Assembly (NCBI GenBank): GCA_963921935.1
Contig: OY998175.1
Location: 152,511,309-152,575,308 of the forward strand
Direction of reading: 5' to 3'
DNA: 64,000 nucleotides
Source of the DNA: Galeruca laticollis
Taxonomy: Eukaryota; Arthropoda; Insecta; Coleoptera; Chrysomelidae
The position numbers and the translations under genes are program-made. Each line of letters begins with the position of its first letter. The first letter of the stretch is position 1. The notes beneath the pieces were generated by a model. It was not told the DNA's origin. It saw nothing but the letters and a program-made list of their open reading frames with translations, and ran no database searches. Of this stretch, positions 42,373 to 52,164 are shown piece after piece.

Positions 42373-43265
42373 ATGTTCATCTTGAATGTTGCAGGGGTCG
42401 ACTGGACTTTTCATGCGAAAGATGCTTACAACCATTTACTACAGCGGAAAAGATGGATGCTCATATCGTAGATTGTATTAAAATTAATGATTGTGCCGTT
42501 AAGATGCCAGAACTGGGGAAAAACATTCTTAAATTCAAAAACTTTAAGAATAAGGTAAGGGCACCTTTTATAGTATATGCGGATCTCGAGAGTGTGTTGA
42601 TGCAGACCGGGGATTCTAAGAAGCCACAACAGCATATCCCTGCAACCGTTGGGTATTACTTCAAATGCTCATATGATGATACGCTTTCCTTTTATAAAAG
42701 TTATTTGGGTGAAGATTGTATGCGTTGGTTTGCCGATGAACTGAATCTGCTTGCTCAAGATATTAGTACGGTGTTCCTTTGTCCTTATGGAATTCATATG
42801 ACTCCTAATCAAGAACGCCAGTTTCACGCTGCTATTGAATGTCATATTTGTGAAACACCATTTTCCTCTACTGACAAGAAAGTCCGAGATCATGATCATC
42901 TCATTCCTGAGAACAATTATAGAGGTGCAGCGCATGAGGGGTGTAATATTAACTATCAGGATTCGCCTACTGTTAATGTAGTGTTCCACAACTTATCTGG
43001 TTATGATGCAAATTTCATTATCGAAGACATTGCTACCCGCATGACAGGCTCTATTAATTTGCTTCCTATTATAAAAGAAAAATATATTTCCTTCACAAAC
43101 CATGTTGAAGATGCACGAATCCGGTTCAGATTTATCGATAGTTTCCGATTCATGGCATCATCTCTCGATAAACTCGCCTCGTATTTAACCGAATTTCCTA
43201 ATTTGAGATCACAGTTTTCTAGTGTTCCCAAGGAAGAATTCACAATGCTAAAAAGAAGGGGGTGA
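42276..43265 (+). CDS. PolB zinc finger, exonuclease I/II, HNH finger, right arm
   Basis: Blocks: CDGCLRYF and CERCLQPF zinc fingers (residues 19-60), PFIVYADLES with exonuclease I acidic residues D103 and E105, CHIC (189-192), RDHDH (204-208), GAAHEGC (217-223), and FHNLSGYDANFI (237-248) with the exonuclease II aspartate. It ends at a TGA (43263-43265) that overlaps the next ATG; the left arm has the same arrangement. Confidence 0.85.
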   Translation: MDKESIKTSFERNHEKFLCDGCLRYFRSYEKLDVHLECCRGRLDFSCERCLQPFTTAEKMDAHIVDCIKINDCAVKMPELGKNILKFKNFKNKVRAPFIVYADLESVLMQTGDSKKPQQHIPATVGYYFKCSYDDTLSFYKSYLGEDCMRWFADELNLLAQDISTVFLCPYGIHMTPNQERQFHAAIECHICETPFSSTDKKVRDHDHLIPENNYRGAAHEGCNINYQDSPTVNVVFHNLSGYDANFIIEDIATRMTGSINLLPIIKEKYISFTNHVEDARIRFRFIDSFRFMASSLDKLASYLTEFPNLRSQFSSVPKEEFTMLKRRG

Positions 43266-43873
43266 TGCCTTATGACTATTTCAATTCTTTCGACCGCTTT
43301 GAAGAAACAAGGTTACCTCCTATCGAATCTTTCTATAATAATCTCGAAGATAAACCCTGCTCATGTAAACTTTATAGTCGAGCACAACGCGTCTGGAATA
43401 CGTTTCAATGTCAAACCTTAGGTGAATATGTAGAGTTGTATATGAAGACCGATATCCTTCTTCTTGCTGACGTTTTTGAGCAGTTTCGTTCCAGTTGTAT
43501 TGCTACGTATAACATCGATGCTGCACATTATTATACATTACCTGGATTTACATTCGATGCTATGCTAAAGCATACTGGACAAGAATTGGAACTTCTCACT
43601 GATGTAGACATGTTTTTATTTGTTGACCGTGGTCTACGCGGTGGACTTAGTCAAGTTTGCGGAAAACGTCGTGCCCGAGCCAACAATAAGTATATGCCCA
43701 CTTTTAATCATTCAAAACCGACGAAATATTTAATGTATTTTGACGTTAACAATCAGTATGGATGGGCGATGAGTCAAGCATTACCATACGGAGGATTTGA
43801 ATGGTGCGATGCAAATATTGACGTTACACAAATTGCTGATGATGCTTCTGAAGGGGTACATGCTCGAGGTTGA
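43265..43873 (+). CDS. PolB core and motif A, right arm
   Basis: Begins MPYDYFN and includes KTDILLLADVFEQFR and motif A, FDVNNQYGWAMSQALP. A right-arm-specific frameshift near 43853 (a G-run after GCTTCTGAA) ends the frame early. Confidence 0.8.
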   Translation: MPYDYFNSFDRFEETRLPPIESFYNNLEDKPCSCKLYSRAQRVWNTFQCQTLGEYVELYMKTDILLLADVFEQFRSSCIATYNIDAAHYYTLPGFTFDAMLKHTGQELELLTDVDMFLFVDRGLRGGLSQVCGKRRARANNKYMPTFNHSKPTKYLMYFDVNNQYGWAMSQALPYGGFEWCDANIDVTQIADDASEGVHARG

Positions 43874-44081
43874 TTTGGAGTATCCTTCTCATTTACATGA
43901 TTCGCATAAGGATATCCCATTCTGCTCCGAACACCTAAATCCTAAGACCATAATGCCTGCTGCAAGTTCAAATGAGGAGACTAAGTTGATGGGTACCCTA
44001 ACTAATAAAACAAAATATGTTATACATTACCGAACATTGAAGCAAGCGTTACAGAATGGGCTTGTATTATCAAAAATATAG
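43797..44081 (+). CDS. PolB segment after motif A, right arm
   Basis: From about 43855 on it carries the continuing polymerase sequence (GYMLEVDLEYPSHLHDSHKD, PFCSEHL, YVIHYRTLKQAL). The residues before that are out of frame. It ends in the TAG shared by both arms. Confidence 0.75.
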   Translation: MNGAMQILTLHKLLMMLLKGYMLEVDLEYPSHLHDSHKDIPFCSEHLNPKTIMPAASSNEETKLMGTLTNKTKYVIHYRTLKQALQNGLVLSKI

Positions 44082-44084
44082 CGA

Positions 44085-45086
44085 GTGTTAAAATTCAAGC
44101 AGAGTTCTTGGTTAAAGTCCTACATTGACTTAAACACCGAGTTACGTAAAGCTGCGAAGAATGAATTCGAAAAGAATTTGTTCAAACTCATGAACAACGC
44201 CGTTTTCGGCAAGACCATGGAGAACGTGCGCAAGCGCGTTGATATAAAGCTAATTTCGCAATGGAGTGGTCGATATGGTGCTGAATCATATATAGTTAAG
44301 CCGGAGTTTAAAAATAGCATGATTTTTAGTGAAAACCTAATTGCAATCGAATTAAGGAAGCTGCAAATATGGTTAAATAAACCTATATATGTAGGAATGA
44401 CTATTTTAGATCTAGCTAAAACTACGATCTATGATTTTCACTATGAGTACATGTCTAACCAATTTAGCGAAAATTGTACTGTGCTGTATACTGATACCGA
44501 TAGTCTTATATATGAGATTCGAGGCCAAGATCCCTATGAAGCAATGAAGACGGAGTGTTATAGATATTTCGACACCTCAGACTATCCTTTAGATAATGTT
44601 TATGGAATTCCTCAAATCAATAAGAAGGTTCTTGGGGTGATGAAGGATGAGAACAATGGTATTATAATGACTGATTATATTGGGTTACGATCTAAATTGT
44701 ATGCGACGCGATTACTAACTTCTGAAGATGGTCTAGCGGAAAAAAGAAAACGTCTTGCGAATGATGGTTTTGAGAAAGAAGGAATAGATTGCCTCATTCG
44801 AAACGATGGAATAACTAAGAAAGCTAAAGGGGTAAAGTCGTCAGTTGTGAATACATTTGAAGATTATGAAGAGTGTCTTGATACCTTCACACAGAAAACT
44901 GTTACCCAAAATCTAATTCGTGCCGAGAAACATCTAGTCCATTCAATTGTTCAGGATAAAGTAGCTTTTAGTCCTGAGGATGACAAACGATTTATTGTTC
45001 CTGGTTTCGATGAAACCTTACCATGGGGGCACTATTCTATTAATGATTATATGGATGTTGATGTCAGACATTTGAATATTCCTTAA
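44085..45086 (+). CDS. PolB palm and thumb, right arm
   Basis: Partner of 28051-29058, with motif B (KLMNNAVFGKTMEN) and motif C (YTDTDS, residues 135-140). It ends HLNIP; the left copy has two more residues. Confidence 0.85.
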   Translation: MLKFKQSSWLKSYIDLNTELRKAAKNEFEKNLFKLMNNAVFGKTMENVRKRVDIKLISQWSGRYGAESYIVKPEFKNSMIFSENLIAIELRKLQIWLNKPIYVGMTILDLAKTTIYDFHYEYMSNQFSENCTVLYTDTDSLIYEIRGQDPYEAMKTECYRYFDTSDYPLDNVYGIPQINKKVLGVMKDENNGIIMTDYIGLRSKLYATRLLTSEDGLAEKRKRLANDGFEKEGIDCLIRNDGITKKAKGVKSSVVNTFEDYEECLDTFTQKTVTQNLIRAEKHLVHSIVQDKVAFSPEDDKRFIVPGFDETLPWGHYSINDYMDVDVRHLNIP

Positions 45087-45089
45087 AAT

Positions 45090-46135
45090 TAAGAATAGAA
45101 ATTATTCTTAGTTATTATTTTGATTTATTATACTTTTCAATTTTATATTGTATAATAAAATGTTTGTTTGTTCAATTGTTTCTTATTTTAACATCCCCAT
45201 AAATGGATATGTTGTTTGTATTGTCGCCTGCCGTCTAAAGATATAATCTATGTCACTCGAAAAGATCTTAATTTAATTGAAATCTGTAATGAATTTAGTT
45301 ATCAATATTTTATGTGCATCCAAAAACAAATAATAGACACTTTTGATTTCACTCGTATGTCGTGAATTGTTCTAAGGTAAATATCTTTATCATTTTATGT
45401 TAAGTTTTGCTTTGTACACGTCCCAAAATTTTATATTGTAAATACATTTTATTCTGTGTCCATCTTTAAAATAAAAGCTATTCCTAAAATTAGTCAACAT
45501 CCCTAATCTAATAAATAAAACAAATAAATTAAGTTTTAAAATTCCTCGGATTAATATTTTTATATTGTAGTAATATTCTTGCACACCAGAAGAAGATCTA
45601 GTCGAGGAAATATAGTTAATTAAACACATTATGACTCCTAAAATGTCAGTTTTATTGAATACTCATGATTAAATATTTCTTAAATAGAGTAATAAAATAA
45701 GATTGTCAAATTTCAACTTATAAATCATTAAGTATCTACATACTTGTTAATCTTAATTGTATCTGTCTTCTTAATTGTTTTTTAAATGTTCCAATCACTA
45801 TGCATTCCATTGGGAATGTCTGAATTAAAATTAGGAAGAACATACCTCATGTAGCTGAATTAATACAAAATCAAACGACTCCATTGAAATACAAGTTTTT
45901 TTTCCTGTTAACAATTAGTTAATACTAGTGGCCTAATTTTGAGAAAAGCACGAGGGCAAATGTTCTATTAGAGTCTCTCAAAAAGTAAAATAATATACAA
46001 CTAAAAAAGTAACAGTTTACTTTTGATATACATTTTTTTTTATTATAACCAAGCATGTTGTTTCTTTCAATAACTAAAAAACTAGTTCAATAATATCCCA
46101 TATTATGCTCGAATACAGCATTTTTTACATCTTCC
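45090..46135. other. 3' non-coding part of right arm
   Basis: Mirror of 26985-28050. No gene recognised. Confidence 0.4.
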
Positions 46136-47455
46136 TGACTACATCTTGCTAAAAGAATGGTATACGTTAAGATCGCGCACGCGTGCGTATTTTTGTTTGT
46201 TGATAAATACAATGAACTATGCGATTTTTCTATGATTACCTACGAAGGATTCTGATTCAACTGCTTGACGCATTGGTTTTGATTCATGTTCTAACGACTA
46301 AAACGATATTAGTACAAAGAAGTATTAAAGAAAAAAGTAAAAAAAATTACTTCGAAACCATCATCGTACGGTGAAAGCGGAATCTCGGATACGAAATTTG
46401 TATAAGATTTTATTCTCGTTGTACAACTGTTAAGAATTCTGTTAGGAACTATAGAGACCGCGTTCCCTCGTGGAAATATTTGCAATCATTCTTAGTAAAA
46501 TCCAACTGCATTCTTCGATTGGGATAATACCATTTAGCGATAGCCTGATACTTTGAATGTCGGCGTTGTCGAATAAAGTAAGATGATTTCTACGCGCTTA
46601 ACAATTAAATTACTTGGGCTAAACACCCCACATATATAAATATCCTTATGTCATTTTCTGAGTACATCTTGTTAAAGAATGGTATACGTTAAGACCGCGC
46701 ACGCGTGTGTATTTGTCAACACCTGTATATAAAATGCTAAAAAACAATGGTGCTTTTTTTTATTTGTATAATATTAATTGAGATACATTCTAAACATGCC
46801 ATAATAGACACTTCTGATTACACTCGTATGTCGTGATGATCGTTTAAGGCCATCACTTTTCATTTGGACAAAAGTGTTCACTACAATATTACTTAGAAAA
46901 CATTCTGTATCATATGAAATTTAGAAGTCCCAATCAAAATAATATCTTTTTAGAGAGAGATTGTTGTTACACGACTGCTATCTGTTCAAACCCCTAAAAT
47001 CGAGGTGTTTACCACATTAATAAAGTTCACGGCACAATCGGCTCAGCTATTGTTATTTTTCCTACCTGCCCGTCGCAGAGATACGAAAAATATAAAATTT
47101 GGGGTCGTTTCCGTAAATTAGTTTTGTTACAGATTAATTTCTCTCTCAGGTGTATGATAAAACTGTTTATGTTATTACTGATTATACAATTATCAAGTCT
47201 CATGAGCGAATATTTTTTACATCTTCCTGGCTACATCTTAGAATGGTATACGTTAAGATCGCGCACGCGTGCGTATTTTTGTTGATAAATACAATGAACG
47301 ATTTTTCTATGATTACCTACGAAGGATTCTGGTTCGACTGCTTGACGCATTGGTTTTGATTCACATGTTCTAACAACTAAAACGATATTAGTACAAGGGA
47401 GTATTAAAGAAAAAAAATTACGTCGAAACCATCGTATGGTGAAATCAGTTAATAT
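46136..47455. repeat. Iteron-like repeats, right arm
   Basis: Mirror image of the left-arm set: CGCACGCGTGCG at 46176-46187 and 47262-47273, and a variant ending ACGCGTGTGT near 46696. Confidence 0.7.
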
Positions 47456-47532
47456 ATAAGACACCGTGGTGTACAGCTTAGTGCGTCATTTCAAAATAAT
47501 ACGCATATAATCAATTTCAAAAACAAAATACC

Positions 47533-47838
47533 TATGAATCCTCATAGCATACATCTAGCGGTGTAGGCTGGGAACGATGAGGTCGTGGGTTCCGAAACTC
47601 ACTCGGGGTAATTTTTATTTTTTTTATTTTAATACAATTTTTTAAATGTGGAACATATTCATGCATTAATATCGGCGCATTGAAGAAAATTACATAGCAT
47701 CGTGAAATCACGCCTCTTGAGATTTCAAAATACTTATACTGATCAATTTCAAAAACATAATACGTAGGAATCCTCATAGCAAACATGTAGTGGTGTAGGC
47801 TGGGAACGATGAGGTCGTGGGCTCGAATCTCACCCAAG
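47533..47838 (+). repeat. Two tRNA-like (SINE-like) repeats, right arm
   Basis: Copies at 47533-47608 and 47767-47838, mirror of 25281-25577. The second keeps a GGGCTCGAATCTCACCC segment resembling a T-arm. Confidence 0.4.
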
Positions 47839-48280
47839 GCAAACATTTTTACGTCATGCACAAATTTACCGGATAAAAAATGGACGACAGACATCTAGAG
47901 AAATCTGCAAAGTGCGCCATCTAGCGAAATCTACTGGATAAAAAAATGGCCGACGGATAAAAAATGGCCGACTGGATAAAAAATGGACGACACCGCCGAC
48001 AGCGCCAACGCAGCGCCACCGTCGCCTAGCGGACCTTTTTCGAAGTAGTGGCTCAGAATCGGCATAGCTACACTACTGCGACTATTATACACATTATCCA
48101 CTGACTGGGTAGGGGTGATGTCATCAGCATACATGACACAAGGCACAAGATAGTTGACGACCGCCTATGATTGGCGCGTGCGCAGATAGAATTGAGCCAA
48201 AAATTACCACGATGGACCTTGGCGATTTCCCATGTTATTTTACATAAGGAATGGCCTAGAACCGGCCTGGCTCCTTTACT

Positions 48281-48667
48281 GACAGGTTTCATTGACAACC
48301 CAACTTTCCGTTCGAGAGACACTCTCACTCGAGTTGTTTGGAGCACATACGTTCTATGACCCTGGAGTGAATTACTCTACTTTGTACATCGCATAATAAA
48401 ACCCCCCGTATAAAAACAATAATTGACTAATCAACAATAAACCCTATATTCACTAATATACCACATCCCACGACTATATTTACAAAATAAAACATCACTC
48501 ATTATAACCTGATGTACATCCACAGTACACCGTTAGGCAACCTTCCGTACGAATCACAGATCTCTTAACGTTTGTAAAAGAAGAATGACCGAGGCTTTTG
48601 ACATATGGCAAATCAGCTGTTTGATTCGAATAATGGAATGTTTTGTTTACATTGAATGGTACATAAT
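48281..48667. other. Flank of right arm, no gene seen
   Basis: Nothing recognised between the outer end of the inverted duplication and the MITE. Confidence 0.4.
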
Positions 48668-49099
48668 AGGTGCGTTCTTTTTGACTGAGATCTCAGATCA
48701 CTTCAGTTAAGGTGATCTGAGATAAAGTTATGTGAGTGAGCACCAAAAAGAACGACATCTCAATTGAAGCGCGCGAAGAAACAAAACATATAATAATAAT
48801 AATGTTATTGTATCCATAATTTGTAACAAAAGAAAAATAGATTATGTGTGTTTATATGTCAATGGTTAAAACTATAGATAACCTTGGTTAAAACTACAAA
48901 TAACCCAAGCAAATCTAATATTTGTTCATCCCCTCCACTTTATTTCCGACTCAAGTCCAACTGATGCCCCCTTACAACACATTCAGCATCGGTGAAGAGG
49001 GAGGAAAAATTCAGCTTAAAGTGAGTAAAACAAAAAGAACGCTCACATTACTGATGTGAGCTGAGATTAACTGAGATCTCAGTCAAAAAGAACGCACCT
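48668..49099. mobile_element. MITE with 29-bp terminal inverted repeats
   Basis: 432 bp. Ends start AGGTGCGTTCTTTTTGACTG and continue GAGATCTCAG, matched as complement at the right end. AAT flanks both sides (48665-48667, 49100-49102), so a 3-bp target duplication as in PIF/Harbinger elements is likely. Further internal copies of AAAAAGAACG and a small hairpin (TCTCAGATCAC) near the left end. No coding sequence. Confidence 0.8.
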
Positions 49100-49102
49100 A
49101 AT

Positions 49103-49495
49103 ATAACAAAGTTCACTCTTTTTAAGTGTATATTCAGATTACTGTAACTATTCTACTGAGTGTAATTATTTTCTTTAAACTATTAACCCAGTTGGTGCTA
49201 AGCAAATTGACGGCCAGGCTATTGAATCACTGAATTAATGGTATAACTAGAAATTGTTGACATAAGAAGCTTGATATTAAGGTAGGAATGTTTATTTATT
49301 ATGACCAAAACTGCATGATTATTGTCTTTTTATGCGACAGATTTATACTAACAAGAAAAACTGTAACAGTTCCTTTGGTGAAGAAACATGCCCTGAATTT
49401 GAACTAATATAATAATATATACTCTCTATAAACCGATAGAAATACGTACAAATTATGATTTTATCTTTATTTATCCTATGTAGTATTTTTCTCGT
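49103..49495. other. No gene seen
   Basis: AT-rich; nothing supported. Confidence 0.4.
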
Positions 49496-49622
49496 GAGAC
49501 AAATTCATGAAAAATTCGTTTTCAAATCTTTTCGTATTACAGGGCGATTTCCTTTGATAGTAATGCTATTTTGAGACTTTCACAATTTTATTGTTTTATA
49601 GAGTGAAAATTCGAAATAAGGA
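49496..49622 (+). repeat. Dispersed repeat, copy 2 (other copy at 17408)
   Basis: Same-orientation partner of 17408-17536. It ends where the GC-richer R1/LOA LINE sequence begins. Confidence 0.7.
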
Positions 49623-50071
49623 ACTTCTGCGAATGTAACAAGTATAATATGACTTCTGAGAAACACTAAGCATGGGGTCAAGGGGTCTGTCGCAAACGAC
49701 GTAAAGTTGAAAGGGAGGCAGAGCCCAGGGGATAGGTTTTGCACGGAGAGTCCTAGAACATTGCACCTCCTTAAACTGTCCCAGGACCGCTGGGTACTCC
49801 CAAGATGATTGGGAGTGTGTGATCATAGATTACACCCTTCACGTGGTGGCCTTGTTGAAACTGAACTCAGCGGATCTAGACCGGGAGGTCGATAAACATC
49901 CCCCAACCCAAGGTGTCAAGCGACCCGTGTCAATGGGTGCATGGCGGTGGAGGAGCACCGTCGCAAACGGAGCCTCTGGGAAACCGGGCGACCTCCCAGA
50001 GTATTAGCCTTATTCTCCCAAACGGGTCACTGGGGGAATGGACCGCACTAACCCGGTACTCGTGGGAACAT

Positions 50072-51013
50072 ATGGATGACCCGATAATAAAACAAAAAAC
50101 TCCTGAATTAGAATGTGGCCAAGAGACCGCAGGCATTCCTATTCAGTTAAAAACAAGCAACAATTCCCCTACAGCGATGAAGGAGGACAAGTTGCTAAGT
50201 TCTGGGGAGGAGGGCAACACCTCAATGAACCCAGGTAGGCAGTCGCCAAAGGAAGAACCAAAAAAGAGGCTCTCTAGAGGCGAACTGAGACGTCTAAGGA
50301 GAGAAGAAGCCCTCGCTAAAGACAAGAGGATTCTCTCCAGAAAAGAAAGACAGTTGGCATGGAAGGAGAAGCATGGTGCTCCGGCTGAACCACCCCTTAG
50401 CAAATCCGGTTCCTCTGGAACCATGAGCGCGGGGGTGAAGCCGAAGCAAGGTGCGAAACCAGAAGCCCAACCGTCATCATCCAAACACGTAACTCCAGGA
50501 GTGAAAAGGTTGCACTCGCAGCGAACTCCGGAGGAATCTGTAAGGATGACAAAAAGATCTAAGGCAGAGGGAAGTTCAGCGAGAACCTTAAAGGCACCTG
50601 AGCCCTTCCCCGAGAAACTGATGGTTGAAAAGATGGCAATTGTCCATGTGAACCATCCAGAAACAAGACTGGACAAAGAGACAGCCTTAAAAATCAAAAT
50701 GGAGCTGGGAAGACGTGCCCTACGGGGCGAAGACGTCAGAATATCTAGCTGCCACCCCGAGAACGGTGCAGTAGTTGTAGGCTGCGCAAATTCTATCACA
50801 AAGGTATGGTTAGAAGCCCAATTCAAGCAGCTGAATCCGTTTGGTAAGATTCAGCTGAGACGGGGCCCGGCCAAAAACCTTGTGAAGATGTGCAAAGTCA
50901 CAACTTTTGTACCACGATCCACGGGAGCGGAGACCAAGGAAGACGTGATGCTTGGTGTAAAGAGCCAGAATGAATGGATTAAACACCGAGCACTGGGCTG
51001 TTGTGGGCGGTAA
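50072..51013 (+). CDS. LINE ORF1 with DUF4780-like domain
   Basis: The start at 50072 is chosen because upstream in-frame sequence looks like 5' UTR. N-terminal half is charged and disordered (LSRGELRRLRREEALAKDKR, then an SKERQ-type basic helix). The second half from KMAIVHVNHPET to RRGPAKNLVKMCKVTTFVP resembles DUF4780, found in ORF1 of insect R1/LOA-like LINEs. A frameshift near 51000 diverts the end; the next segment continues it. Confidence 0.7.
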   Translation: MDDPIIKQKTPELECGQETAGIPIQLKTSNNSPTAMKEDKLLSSGEEGNTSMNPGRQSPKEEPKKRLSRGELRRLRREEALAKDKRILSRKERQLAWKEKHGAPAEPPLSKSGSSGTMSAGVKPKQGAKPEAQPSSSKHVTPGVKRLHSQRTPEESVRMTKRSKAEGSSARTLKAPEPFPEKLMVEKMAIVHVNHPETRLDKETALKIKMELGRRALRGEDVRISSCHPENGAVVVGCANSITKVWLEAQFKQLNPFGKIQLRRGPAKNLVKMCKVTTFVPRSTGAETKEDVMLGVKSQNEWIKHRALGCCGR

Positions 51014-51194
51014 TACCATGCCAGAAAAACAGTTCCTAGTCATCCACATTGACGACGAATCCCTGCAGAAGCTGAGGAAACTTGGTATGCGCCCATTCGT
51101 GGGAGCAGAAAGAGTTCTCTTCAAGTCGCAGGGGGGATCACATACAGGTAGCAATGATGACCGCAGTGCTGTAAATCAACCTGCATCACAGTAG
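51000..51194 (+). CDS. LINE ORF1, C-terminal piece in shifted frame
   Basis: Continuation of the DUF4780 region: HWAVVGGNTMPEKQFLVIHI, DDESLQKLRKLGMRPFVG, VLFKSQGG. It ends at a stop at 51192-51194, overlapping the start of ORF2. Confidence 0.65.
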   Translation, partial: VVGGNTMPEKQFLVIHIDDESLQKLRKLGMRPFVGAERVLFKSQGGSHTGSNDDRSAVNQPASQ

Positions 51195-51932
51195 AGCGGC
51201 AACGGCGACGTTCTGCCAGAAGATCCTGGCTGATGACATTGGAGTGGTTCTTATTCAAGAACCATGGACCGTCAAAGGCAGAGTAATGGGAATGAGCGCT
51301 GCGAAGGGTAAGTTAATCTACGACACTGATAATGCAAACCCAAGGGCATGTATTTTTATCAGGAATAATATCAAAATGTTGAAAATAACCGATTTATGTT
51401 CTAGGGAGACTGCCGTGACTGAGGTACACCTGCAGGCAGGTGATGGAAACATCAGAATCCTGCTTGCATCAGTGTACCTGCCATACGATTCCACAGAAGC
51501 ACCTCCGTCCATGGAAATGAGGAGGATAGTGGAACACGAATCAGAGACGGGGAAGCGCCTCATCTTGGGAATGGACGCCAATGCCCACCATCTGGCCTGG
51601 GGGAGCTCCAATACCAATAAACGGGGTGAGTACCTTATTGATTACCTAATAGAGTCGAATCTAACTTTATTGAATCAGGGCCGCAAGCCAACTTTCCAAC
51701 AAATAAGGGGGAGGTTCTGGACATAACTTTGGCCAGCCACTTTGTGGCTAGCAAAATTAAGGGCTGGGAGGTATTAGACGAAGCCTCAGCGTCAGATAAT
51801 AATTACATATCCTTTACTATTAAGTCGACCTATAAAAAAGAGAATTATAGAAACCCAAGGAATACAGATTGGGAAGCATTTCGGAAGAAATTGGAAACCG
51901 ATCTAGCCAAGTCCAAATTTGGTAAAATTTAA
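51174..51932 (+). pseudogene. LINE ORF2, APE endonuclease domain
   Basis: Reads NLHHSRAATATF, ADDIGVVLIQEPW (catalytic glutamate), RILLASVYLP, LILGMDANAHHLAWGSS, YLIESNLTLLNQGRKPTF; after a frameshift near 51715 ITLASHFVASKIKGWEVL and SASDNNYISF, where the usual SDH is SDN. Typical of the R1/LOA group. Broken by the frameshift and by loss of everything after 51932. Confidence 0.75.
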
Positions 51933-52164
51933 ACTACAGCGCCATCTTACAGTGAAACCCCGTATCCATGCAACTGAAAAATGGTTGAAGGCAAAAACGT
52001 CACACATACCAAGTTTTAGCAGCTTATAAAACCAAAGCTTCTACAAAAACGACATTAGTCCATCAGTTGTCTGGCAACAACGACAATAGTCGACCAAACG
52101 GATTACGTTTATGTACGCAAAATAACATATTTTCATAATATAACAGCTTATTGCAACCTTAAAA

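Larger units (their letters stand above)
40857..48280 (+). repeat. Right arm of giant inverted duplication
   Basis: Inverted partner of 24848-32431, 7.4 kb. Its polymerase reads on the plus strand away from the centre. It lacks the 270-bp LINE fragment of the left arm and has kept the segment with the exonuclease I motif that the left arm lost. Confidence 0.9.
49640..51932 (+). mobile_element. R1/LOA-type LINE, 5' portion only
   Basis: A GC-richer unit with 5' UTR (49640-50071), ORF1 with a DUF4780-type domain, and the APE endonuclease start of ORF2. Reading stops near 51932, where sequence of another element begins; reverse transcriptase and 3' end are missing. This 3' loss is unlike the usual 5' truncation of LINEs and points to deletion or interruption. 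Confidence 0.75.

Noticed and set aside
43255..43267. Programmed -1 frameshift at the TGATG overlap in PolB
   Set aside because: No canonical slippery heptamer in the right phase was found; mutation or reinitiation is as likely, so it is only mentioned as an option.
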